NCBI RefSeq assembly: GCF_002727065.1
Contig: NZ_PDVP01000002.1
Location: forward strand, 496,001 to 560,000
DNA: 64,000 bases
Reading direction: 5' to 3'
Source: Zhengella mangrovi
GTDB taxonomy: Bacteria > Pseudomonadota > Alphaproteobacteria > Rhizobiales > Rhizobiaceae
Numbering within the stretch: the stretch's first letter is position 1; the number at the start of each line of letters is the position of its first letter. Below are positions 34,265 through 41,835 of this stretch, piece by piece. Below the pieces are notes generated by a model, which searched no databases, had not been told where the DNA came from, and saw only the letters and a program-made list of their open reading frames with translations. The translations under genes and the position numbers were made by a program.

Positions 34265-35116
34265 ATGCCCGCCGTGTCCCTTCCCCATCGTTCGCTCGTC
34301 TCGGTTGGCGGGGCGGAAGCGGAGCACTTCCTGAACAATCTCGTCACGACGGAGCTCGCGGCGCTGGATGCCGGCACGCTCAAGCCCGGCGCACTGCTGA
34401 CCCCCCAGGGAAAGATCCTGTTCGATTTCCTGATTTCCCGGGATGGCGCCGGCGGGTTCCGGCTCGATTGCCTGGCGGCATCGGCGGGCGATCTCGCCCG
34501 GCGCCTGACGCTCTACAAGCTGCGGGCCAAGGTGGAGATTTCCGTGCAGGACGAGGCCGCTGCGACGGTTTCCTGGGACGACGATTCATCTCCCGAAGGC
34601 GGCCTGCGCGACAGCCGGTTTCCCGGCATCCCGGTCTGGCGGCGCTATGGCGGCCCCGAAGGCCAGGACCCGTTGAGCGCATGGACGGCGCTGCGGATTG
34701 CCGAGGGCGTCGCGGAAGCCGGCATCGACTACGCCGAGGGTGACGCCTTTCCGCACGACGCGGGCTTCGACCAGAACGGCGGCGTATCCTTCCGCAAGGG
34801 CTGCTTCGTCGGCCAGGAGGTGGTGTCGCGGATGCAGCATCGCGGCACGGCACGGCGGCGTCTGCTCGTCGTTTCCGCCGACGCCCCCCTGCCCGCTTCC
34901 GGCACGGAGATCGAAGCCGGCGGCAAGCCGGTGGGCACGCTCGGTTCGGTCGACGGCAGCTCCGGCCTTGCCATGGCACGGATCGACCGGGTGAAGGCCG
35001 CCATGGACGCCGGAACGCCGATCACGGCTGGCGATGCCATGCTCACGCTTGCACTGCCGCCCCATGTCGCCTACCGCTTCCCCGCGACGAACGAGGATAC
35101 GCAAGCGGATGGCTGA
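34265..35116 (+). CDS. ygfZ: YgfZ/GcvT-fold folate-binding protein
   Basis: 283 aa. The YgfZ signature KGCFVGQEVVSRMQHRG is present. YgfZ is a tetrahydrofolate-dependent helper for maturation of certain Fe-S proteins and also relates to the COG0354 family. Start ATG 34265 is chosen over the TTG two codons earlier, with GGAG upstream. The HD-domain gene starts before its end (8-nt overlap), so the two are coupled. Confidence 0.9.
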   Translation: MPAVSLPHRSLVSVGGAEAEHFLNNLVTTELAALDAGTLKPGALLTPQGKILFDFLISRDGAGGFRLDCLAASAGDLARRLTLYKLRAKVEISVQDEAAATVSWDDDSSPEGGLRDSRFPGIPVWRRYGGPEGQDPLSAWTALRIAEGVAEAGIDYAEGDAFPHDAGFDQNGGVSFRKGCFVGQEVVSRMQHRGTARRRLLVVSADAPLPASGTEIEAGGKPVGTLGSVDGSSGLAMARIDRVKAAMDAGTPITAGDAMLTLALPPHVAYRFPATNEDTQADG

Positions 35117-35726
35117 CAGGACGGACGCGCCGCCACGGGCGTGGCAGCGCATGTTGTCGGGGCGCAGGCTGGACCTGCTCGACCCGTCGCCCATGGACGT
35201 GGAAATCGCCGACATCGCGCACGGCCTGGCGCGCGTGGCGCGCTGGAACGGCCAGACGGCCGGCGACCACGCCTTTTCGGTCGCCCAGCATTCCCTCATC
35301 GTGGAAGAGATCTTCACCGCCATGAAACCGGGCGCCACTCCGGACCAGAGGCAGGCCGCCCTCCTGCACGACGCACCGGAATACGTGATCGGCGACATGA
35401 TCTCGCCGTTCAAGGCGGTGATGGGCGGCGGCTACAAGGTGGTGGAGGAGCGGCTCCAGGCGGCCATCCACCTTCGCTTCGGCCTGCCTGCGCATATCCC
35501 GAAGGCCCTCAAGGCCGCCATCAAGCGCGCCGATATCGTTTCGGCCTATTTCGAGGCGACGGCACTTGCGGGCTTTTCCGAGACGGAAGCGGTGAAGTAT
35601 TTCGGGCGGCCGCGCGGATTTTTTGCCGCACAGTTCGAACTCGACCCGAAGCCCGCCCATGTCGTACAAGGGGAATTCATCGCGCGTTTCGAGACGATCG
35701 AGGCAGCGCGCAACGAGAGACGGTGA
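35109..35726 (+). CDS. HD-domain hydrolase (YfbR-like)
   Basis: 205 aa. The HD metal site shows as DHAFSVAQHS, then LLHDAPEYVIGD and KRADIVSAYF. YfbR relatives are 5'-deoxynucleotidases, but the substrate here is unproven. Overlaps ygfZ by 8 nt and is followed by a phosphatase gene after 19 nt; ygfZ-HD-phosphatase probably form one transcript. Confidence 0.87.
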   Translation: MADRTDAPPRAWQRMLSGRRLDLLDPSPMDVEIADIAHGLARVARWNGQTAGDHAFSVAQHSLIVEEIFTAMKPGATPDQRQAALLHDAPEYVIGDMISPFKAVMGGGYKVVEERLQAAIHLRFGLPAHIPKALKAAIKRADIVSAYFEATALAGFSETEAVKYFGRPRGFFAAQFELDPKPAHVVQGEFIARFETIEAARNERR

Positions 35727-35745
35727 CATCCAGGGGAGGACAGCC

Positions 35746-36279
35746 ATGCCGCATATCGTCGTCACGTCGCTGGCGCGGCTGCAGGACACGGTCGCCGAGC
35801 ACGATGCCAGCCATATCGTCACGCTGATCAACGAGGGCACGCCGGTCACGCGGCCCGACTCGGTGCCGGCGGAGCGCCATCTCTTCCTGGCCATGCATGA
35901 CATCGACATGATGATGGATGGCATGACGCCGCCCGGTGAGCAGCACGTGCAGGACCTGCTTGCCTTCGTGCGCACGTGGGACCGCTCCCGGCCGCTGGTC
36001 GTCCACTGCTTTGCCGGGATCTCGCGGTCCACGGCCGGCGCCTTCATCACCGCCTGCGCGCTGAACCCGGACCTCGACGAGATGGCGATCGCCCGCCACA
36101 TCCGCGCGAACTCGACCACGGCGACGCCGAACCGCCTGCTCGTACGCACAGCCGACCGCCTGCTGCAGCGCAACGGACGGATGACTGCCGCCATCGAGGC
36201 CATTGGCCTGGGCGACATGGCCTACCAGGGCCAGACGTTCGTCCTGCCCCTCGACATGGACGCCCTGGCAGAAGGCTGA
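35746..36279 (+). CDS. Dual-specificity / tyrosine phosphatase-like protein
   Basis: 177 aa. The CX5R loop HCFAGISRST carries the phosphatase cysteine and arginine, with an aspartate-rich general-acid stretch MHDIDMMMDG earlier. The fold is that of cysteine-dependent protein phosphatases. AGGGGAGGA lies 5 nt before the ATG. Substrate unknown. It is the last gene before the tandem repeat array. Confidence 0.87.
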   Translation: MPHIVVTSLARLQDTVAEHDASHIVTLINEGTPVTRPDSVPAERHLFLAMHDIDMMMDGMTPPGEQHVQDLLAFVRTWDRSRPLVVHCFAGISRSTAGAFITACALNPDLDEMAIARHIRANSTTATPNRLLVRTADRLLQRNGRMTAAIEAIGLGDMAYQGQTFVLPLDMDALAEG

Positions 36280-36369
36280 TGCGCCGGATCATGTCCGCCA
36301 GGCATTGAACCGCTGCGACGCCCTGTCTTGCCCCTCCGTACTCGCGGAACTCGCGGAGGCGAAAAGGGT

Positions 36370-36832
36370 GTCCACTCCCGCTGGAATTGCCCTATCCTGG
36401 TTCTCCGCTACTGAAGGCTGCCAATCCGTTGCCCACTTTCGCTGGAATCGAATTTCCCTGACGCAATCCCGGACGCGAAACCGGTGCCCACTTTCGCTGG
36501 AATTGTTTTTCCTGCCGCTATTCCGGACGCGAAACCGGTGCCCACTTTCGCTGGAATCGAATCTCCCTGACGCAATCCCGGACGCGAAACCGGTGCCCAC
36601 TTTCGCTGGAATCGAATCTCCCGGACGCAATCCCGGACGCGAAACCGGTGCCCACTTTCGCTGGAATCGAATCTCCCTGACGCAATCCCGGACGCGAAAC
36701 CGGTGCCCACTTTCGCTGGAATCGAATCTCCCGGACGCAATCCCGGACGCGAAACCGGTGCCCACTTTCGCTGGAATCGAATCTCCCTGACGCAATCCCG
36801 GACGCGAAACCGGTGCCCACTTTCGCTGGAAT
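36370..36832. repeat. 55-bp tandem repeat array (8 copies plus one degenerate copy)
   Basis: Core GCCCACTTTCGCTGGAAT begins at 36431, 36486, 36540, 36595, 36650, 36705, 36760 and 36815 (steps 55, 54, then 55); a diverged copy starts at 36370. Copies at 36540-36814 alternate between CTCCCTGACG and CTCCCGGACG, so five units form a 110-bp higher-order repeat. Copy at 36486 is diverged, and the last is a partial unit. The array lies between two converging genes (phosphatase and ATP-grasp), not in a promoter. The array has no stop codon in several frames on both strands, which creates spurious ORFs. Confidence 0.95.
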
Positions 36833-36844
36833 TGCTTGAACCCC

Positions 36845-38305
36845 TCAGCGGCCCTGACGCTCGAGACGGTCGATGAACCACTGCGTCAGCTTGATCCAGA
36901 CGGATTCCTTTTCCGCCGAATCCTCCACGCCGTGTTCCAGGTTCGGGTTGTCGTTGACCTCGATGACGACGACGCCGTCGGGCGTTTCCTTCAGGTCGAC
37001 ACCGTAGAGGCCGTCGCCGATGCAACGGGCCGCGCGCACGGCGATGTCGATGACCTCGGGCGGGGCTTCCGCCAGGGAGAAGGACCGGAAGCCGCCTTCC
37101 TGCGGGCGCCCGCCGGTCTCGTGGTTGACGATCTGCCAGTGCTTCTTGGCCATCAGGTACTGGACGACGAACAGCGGCTGGCCACCCAGGACCCCGACCC
37201 GCCAGTCGAAGTCCGTCGGCAGATACTTCTGCGCGATGATGAGGTCGGAATCCTCCAGCCACCTGGTCGCCAGCGTCTTCAGTTCCTCGCTGTTGGCCAC
37301 CTTCTTGACGCCACGCGAGAAGGCGCTGTCGGGAATCTTCAGCACCATCGGGAATTCCAGCTCGGCCGCCGCCGTTTCAAGATCGCCGGTGCCGGCGATG
37401 ATGACCGTTGGCGGCACGGGCACCCCGTTCACGCCCATCAGTTCGTGCAGGTAGACCTTGTTGGTGCAGCGGATCATCGACAGCGGGTCGTCGATGACCG
37501 GCATGTTCTCCTGCTGGGCGCGGCGGGCGAACCGGTAGGTATGGTTGGAGATGGACGTGGTCTCGCGGATGAAAAGCGCGTCGTAGTTGGCGAGCGTGGC
37601 GAGATCCTTCTTCGTGATCGGCTCCACTTCGACGCCCATGCGCGCGGCGATGCGCGCCCAGTGCTTCAGGGTCGAGACCGAGGACGGCGGCAGTTCCTCC
37701 TTCGGATCGATCAGCGTGGCGAAGGAATAGCGCGCCGGCGTGCGGGATTTCCGGTCGCGCCATTCACGCGCGGTGTAGGCCTCCAGAGCGGCGAGGAAGC
37801 GCGCCTTTTCCCCGGTATCGAGACGCGAGACCGGGAAGAAGCCGATGCGCCGGATGCGGATCCACTCACCCGGCTCGACCACGACTTCCAGGGAGGGTGC
37901 GCGGAACCAGTCGAACAGCAGGCGGCCGAAGCGTTCCCAGCCCTTGGCCGGACCGATGCCGAAGAAAAACCGGATCTTCGTCGTCTCGAGCGGTTCGAAC
38001 GCCTTGCGCGATGCGTTCAGCGCCTGCTCGAGATCCGGCAGCGCGTTCTCGTAGAGCTTGGGTTCGGACAGGTCGATCATCGTCTCAACCGACGGGATGA
38101 CCCGGTGGCCGCGCGACGATGCCAGCAGCGAGGCATAGTAGCCGCGGCTCTGGTAGGCGTAGGACGACGACAGGTTGATCACCTTCGGGCGCTGACCGCG
38201 AAACAGGTTCGGGTGCGTGAGGTAGTCGCGGATGGTGATGACCTTGTGTGGCGTCTGCGCCTGGTCGATGTCATTCGACCTGCCGGTCAGGATGACCCAA
38301 GTCAT
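36845..38305 (-). CDS. RLAN-type N-terminal domain fused to RimK-like ATP-grasp ligase
   Basis: 486 aa. The N-terminal about 185 residues (with NLSSSYAYQSRGYYASLLA and VIPSVETM) match the uncharacterised RLAN domain found on RimK-like ATP-grasps. The C-terminal ATP-grasp (about 200-480) shows FPMVLKIPDSAFSRGVKKV, and the EVNDNPNLEHG metal-binding segment. This class is proposed to ligate amino acids to a peptide or metabolite using ATP. Start ATG 38305 overlaps the stop of the upstream GNAT-peptidase gene by 4 nt (ATGA), so the pair is translationally coupled. Confidence 0.85.
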   Translation of the reverse strand: MTWVILTGRSNDIDQAQTPHKVITIRDYLTHPNLFRGQRPKVINLSSSYAYQSRGYYASLLASSRGHRVIPSVETMIDLSEPKLYENALPDLEQALNASRKAFEPLETTKIRFFFGIGPAKGWERFGRLLFDWFRAPSLEVVVEPGEWIRIRRIGFFPVSRLDTGEKARFLAALEAYTAREWRDRKSRTPARYSFATLIDPKEELPPSSVSTLKHWARIAARMGVEVEPITKKDLATLANYDALFIRETTSISNHTYRFARRAQQENMPVIDDPLSMIRCTNKVYLHELMGVNGVPVPPTVIIAGTGDLETAAAELEFPMVLKIPDSAFSRGVKKVANSEELKTLATRWLEDSDLIIAQKYLPTDFDWRVGVLGGQPLFVVQYLMAKKHWQIVNHETGGRPQEGGFRSFSLAEAPPEVIDIAVRAARCIGDGLYGVDLKETPDGVVVIEVNDNPNLEHGVEDSAEKESVWIKLTQWFIDRLERQGR

Positions 38306-39405
38306 GCCCGTTTTCCTCCCAGTATGATGGCGGCGCGCAGCGGCGGCCGGCCGAATTGTGCCATGGCCATGAAGACGGCGTGCGGAATGGGGATGTTGGC
38401 CGCATCGGCAACCGTTTCGCCGGCCTCGTCCTCCACCCATGGGTCGTGGACGAAAATATGGCTGCCGTCATCGCCGATGGCCAGCACCCAGTGCGGAACC
38501 TTCTTGCCGAACATCATGAAGCCGGACACGAGCACGGCGACGAGCTTTCCCTGCGCCAGCGCGGCGCGAATATCATCCAGCGTGAAGGCGCGCACCGACA
38601 CGGGAATGCCCAACTCCACCGCGCGCTGGCGGAAATCGGCCTGGGCGAGATCCATCACCCGGCGCTTTTCTTCCGACCGGACCGACTGCAGGAAGAGCGG
38701 TCCCTCCTCCGACACGATCACCGCCGGGTCCAGCCCGTGCAGCGCCGCGGTGACCGCCATGCCGTGGGGTTCGCAGCCGCCGGGGCCGGAGAGCATGAAG
38801 ACGGTCGTCGCCTCCCGCCAGAGGCGGATCTCCATCAACGGCGAGGGCTGAAAGCCCTGGTGGTAATGCGCCTTGGCCATCATCAGGCAGCAGGGGCCGC
38901 AGGTGAAATCGGCCGTCTGCTCGTAGTAGGGAACCGGCGTCGGATGTGCCCTGGCGCCGCGCAGCAGCTTTTCATAGCGCAGCGCATTGGTGTGGTCGGC
39001 GTAGTAATCCAGGTAGCGGCCGATGCGGCGGTAGCCGCGGCGCTCGTAGAGGCCGATGGCGTGGGCGTTATCCTCACGCACCTCCAGGCGCAGTACCATG
39101 CGGCCGTGTTCGTAGGCGGCGTCCTCGGCGGCCTGGAGCAGTTCGGCGCCCAGCCCCCTGCCGGACGCCTCCGGCAGCACGGCGATGGAATAGAGCCGCG
39201 CGACCGCCGTTCCCTTGCGGAACAGGACCATGGCGTAGCCGTCAATCCGGCCACCGGTTTCGGCAACGATGGTTTCGGCGGTGTCGCGCTCGATCAACTG
39301 GCGAAAGGAGCGCCTCGATATGCGATCGGCGTCGAACACACGGGTCTCGAGCGCGACCAGCTGGTCGATATCGGCGAGGGTCGCCCGGCGCAGGGCTGTT
39401 GTCAT
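38302..39405 (-). CDS. GNAT acetyltransferase fused to papain/C39-like peptidase
   Basis: 367 aa. The N-terminal GNAT domain (1-150) has LPEASGRGLGAELL (acetyl-CoA loop) and GLYERRGYRRIGRYLDYY. From residue about 155 a C39/papain-like cysteine peptidase fold follows: Cys169 in TADFTCGPCC, His305 in VPHWVLAIG and Asp321 in HDPW. Homologues are usually found next to RLAN-ATP-grasp genes, as here. Cleavage and acylation of a common substrate is inferred. Start ATG 39405 is at the beginning of the GNAT fold. Confidence 0.85.
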   Translation of the reverse strand: MTTALRRATLADIDQLVALETRVFDADRISRRSFRQLIERDTAETIVAETGGRIDGYAMVLFRKGTAVARLYSIAVLPEASGRGLGAELLQAAEDAAYEHGRMVLRLEVREDNAHAIGLYERRGYRRIGRYLDYYADHTNALRYEKLLRGARAHPTPVPYYEQTADFTCGPCCLMMAKAHYHQGFQPSPLMEIRLWREATTVFMLSGPGGCEPHGMAVTAALHGLDPAVIVSEEGPLFLQSVRSEEKRRVMDLAQADFRQRAVELGIPVSVRAFTLDDIRAALAQGKLVAVLVSGFMMFGKKVPHWVLAIGDDGSHIFVHDPWVEDEAGETVADAANIPIPHAVFMAMAQFGRPPLRAAIILGGKRA

Positions 39406-39550
39406 GGATGCCACAAGGGGTACAACGCTTTGGGGGGTACAAGGCCTGTTGGACCGGCATGCTGCGGCCGGACGCCTGCGTGCGGCCTTCATCCGCGCAA
39501 GCAGCAAAAACGCGATAGCGCCTGCATTGCGGCTGAATTGTGACAGCCGC

Positions 39551-39575
39551 GGAACTGTCCGGCACGCGGCGCGTT
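39551..39575 (+). promoter_or_regulatory. EcfG-type general-stress promoter upstream of mscS
   Basis: GGAAC at 39551-39555 and CGTT at 39572-39575 with 16 bp between them fit the -35/-10 of the alphaproteobacterial general stress sigma factor EcfG. The -10 lies 44 nt before the mscS start. The gap between this gene and the divergent GNAT gene is 214 bp. Confidence 0.6.
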
Positions 39576-39619
39576 ATCGTACCGATTTACTATGTTCGGG
39601 CATCTACAAGGAGCGATTC

Positions 39620-40486
39620 ATGCAGTTTTCAGCCGACAGCACGGTGGCAGCCGTGCAAGGCGCCATGACCAGTCTTTCCGCCCTGGTCGTGCAGTATGCA
39701 TTCTCGGTGATCGGCGCGGTGCTGATCCTCATTATCGGTTTCGTCATTGCCGGCATGCTGGAACGCTGGTCCTATCGCGGGCTGGGCTCCTGGAACGGCT
39801 TCGACGAAACGCTGCGGAAATTCCTGTCCAAGATCGTGCGCTACGGCGTGCTGGCGCTGGTCTTCGTGACCGTGCTTTCGCAATTCGGCGTGCAGACCGC
39901 CTCGATCATCGCCGCGCTTGGCGCTGCCGGCCTCGCCATCGGCCTGGCCCTGCAGGGAACGCTGCAGAACGTCGCGGCCGGAATCATGCTTCTGGTGCTG
40001 CGGCCGTTCAAGGTGGGCGAGTTCATCGAAGCCGGAGGCACGAGCGGAACGGTGCAGGAAATCGGCCTGTTTGCCACCGAGTTCAAGACGCTGGACGGGC
40101 TGTTCCTGCTGGCCCCGAACTCGGAGCTCTGGAGCCAGGCGGTGAAGAATTACTCACGCAATCCGACCCGGCGTAACGACCTGGTGATCGGCATTGCCTA
40201 CGACGACGACATCGGCAAGGCGATGGAGATCTATCGCGACCTGATGGCCGGGGACACCCGCGTGCTGAAGGATCCCGAACCCTATATCTACGTGTCGAAC
40301 CTCGGCGACAGCGCGGTGGAGGTGACCTGCCGCTACTGGACCGCGACCGCCGACTGGTGGACCACCAGCCGCGACATGACGCGCAAGGCGAAGGAACGGT
40401 TCGATGCCGCGGGCCTCTCCATTCCCTTCCCGCAACGCGATGTCCACCTGTACCAGACCGAACCGCAGGCGGCCGCGGCGGAATAA
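39620..40486 (+). CDS. mscS: Small-conductance mechanosensitive channel, MscS
   Basis: 288 aa, the size of E. coli MscS. It opens on membrane tension and releases osmolytes. Membrane segments lie in the first 120 residues, including the pore helix AAGLAIGLALQGTLQNVAAG with the Gly/Ala packing. The cytosolic vestibule includes RPFKVGEFIE and the FKTLDGLFLLAPNSELW loop. RBS CAAGGAG is 6 nt upstream of ATG 39620. The EcfG-like promoter indicates stress control. Confidence 0.94.
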   Translation: MQFSADSTVAAVQGAMTSLSALVVQYAFSVIGAVLILIIGFVIAGMLERWSYRGLGSWNGFDETLRKFLSKIVRYGVLALVFVTVLSQFGVQTASIIAALGAAGLAIGLALQGTLQNVAAGIMLLVLRPFKVGEFIEAGGTSGTVQEIGLFATEFKTLDGLFLLAPNSELWSQAVKNYSRNPTRRNDLVIGIAYDDDIGKAMEIYRDLMAGDTRVLKDPEPYIYVSNLGDSAVEVTCRYWTATADWWTTSRDMTRKAKERFDAAGLSIPFPQRDVHLYQTEPQAAAAE

Positions 40487-40498
40487 AGCCCAGTGCGA

Positions 40499-40519
40499 CG
40501 GATCAATTTCGCTGATCCG
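40499..40519. promoter_or_regulatory. Inverted repeat after mscS / before MFS gene
   Basis: Arms CGGATCA / TGATCCG with a 7-bp spacer. No T-run follows, so an operator for the MFS gene is as plausible as a transcript-end hairpin for mscS. Confidence 0.35.
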
Positions 40520-40565
40520 AACACTGACAGCTTTTCAATTGACCTTGCCCACGTCATCGGGAATT

Positions 40566-40586
40566 CTCCGGCGCTCAAAGCCGGAG
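40566..40586 (+). promoter_or_regulatory. Hairpin covering the MFS ribosome-binding site
   Basis: Arms CTCCGGC / GCCGGAG around a 7-nt loop; the right arm contains the GGAG Shine-Dalgarno, 10 nt before ATG 40597. Folding would hide the RBS, so translation may be controlled. Pairing is seen in the sequence; control is an inference. Confidence 0.35.
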
Positions 40587-40596
40587 ACCATGACCG

Positions 40597-41835
40597 ATGA
40601 CCGTTCGCAGCGCGCCGACAGGTGCAACCCGCTCCTTTCCCTACGTGCTGGTGGCCAGCGGCTGCTTGATCGCGCTGCTGACCTTCGGACCGCGGTCGGC
40701 CATGGGGTTCTTCCTGCTGCCGATGCTGGAGGATCGCGGTTTCGACCGGACGACCTTCGGTCTCGCGATGGCGATCCAGAACATCTTCTGGGGCCTGGGG
40801 ACGCCGGTGTTCGGTGCGATTGCCGACAAGTTCGGAACCTGGCGCGTCCTGGCCCTGTCCGGGATCATCTATGCCGCCGGGCTGGTGCTGATGTCGGTGG
40901 CCACGACGCCGGCCCTGCTGCACCTGAGCGGCGGCGTGCTGATCGGCCTCGGCATCGCGTCGGGGTCCTTCGGCATCGTGCTGGCAGCCTTCGCCCGCAA
41001 CGTGCCGGCGGAGCATCGCAGCCTGGTGTTCGGCATGGGCACGGCGGCCGGTTCGGCCGGCATGTTCGTCTTCGCGCCGCTGTCACAGGGCATGATCCAG
41101 GCGCTCGGCTGGTCTGACGCGCTGATCTGGATGGGTGCGCTGATGCTCGTGGTGCCGGTGCTCGCCATTCCGCTGACGGGCAATGCGCGGACATCGCCGA
41201 TCGGCCAGGCGGAAGCCGAGCAGACGGTGCGCGAAGCGCTGGCGGAAGCCTTCGCTCACAAGAGCTACCTGCTGCTGGTGGCCGGGTTCTTCGTCTGCGG
41301 TTTCCAGGTGGCGTTCATCACCGCGCATTTTCCGGCCTATCTCAATGACATCGGCATCGAGGCCCGCTATGCCGTGATCGCCATGGCGCTGATCGGCCTG
41401 TTCAACATCGTCGGGTCGCTGGCCTCGGGCATGATCGTGCAGCGGCACTCCAAGCCGCATTTCCTGTCCGGCCTCTACCTGATGCGTTCGGCGCTGGTGA
41501 CCGCCTTCCTGATCCTGCCGCACAGCCCGACGATGGTCGTCGTCTTCGCCATCCTGATGGGGCTCTTGTGGCTGTCCACCGTGCCGCCCACCAATGCGCT
41601 GGTCGCGATTTTCTTCGGCACCCGGCACCTCGGCATGCTGGGCGGCATCGTGTTCCTGTCGCACCAGGTCGGTTCGTTCCTGGGCGTCTGGCTCGGCGGC
41701 TACCTGCGCGATGCCACTGGCTCCTACGACATCGTCTGGTGGCTCGGCGTGGCGCTCGGCATTTTCGCCGCCGTCGTGCACTGGCCGATCAGCGAGGCGC
41801 CCGTCAGCCGCCCTGCCCTTCAGCCGGCGGAGTGA
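40597..41835 (+). CDS. MFS transporter
   Basis: 412 aa with twelve predicted membrane helices and the MFS loop between helices 2 and 3 (GAIADKFGTWR). The family resembles oxalate/formate-type or general MFS exporters of alphaproteobacteria; substrate unknown. The 3' end overlaps the convergent DUF2339 gene by 32 bp. Start ATG 40597 is favoured over 40590, which is in another frame. Confidence 0.9.
   Translation: MTVRSAPTGATRSFPYVLVASGCLIALLTFGPRSAMGFFLLPMLEDRGFDRTTFGLAMAIQNIFWGLGTPVFGAIADKFGTWRVLALSGIIYAAGLVLMSVATTPALLHLSGGVLIGLGIASGSFGIVLAAFARNVPAEHRSLVFGMGTAAGSAGMFVFAPLSQGMIQALGWSDALIWMGALMLVVPVLAIPLTGNARTSPIGQAEAEQTVREALAEAFAHKSYLLLVAGFFVCGFQVAFITAHFPAYLNDIGIEARYAVIAMALIGLFNIVGSLASGMIVQRHSKPHFLSGLYLMRSALVTAFLILPHSPTMVVVFAILMGLLWLSTVPPTNALVAIFFGTRHLGMLGGIVFLSHQVGSFLGVWLGGYLRDATGSYDIVWWLGVALGIFAAVVHWPISEAPVSRPALQPAE

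Noticed and set aside
36203-36820. Several overlapping open frames across the 55-bp array on both strands
   Set aside because: A 55-bp period shifts frame each unit and has no stop codons, so it opens frames without selection; no RBS or family match.
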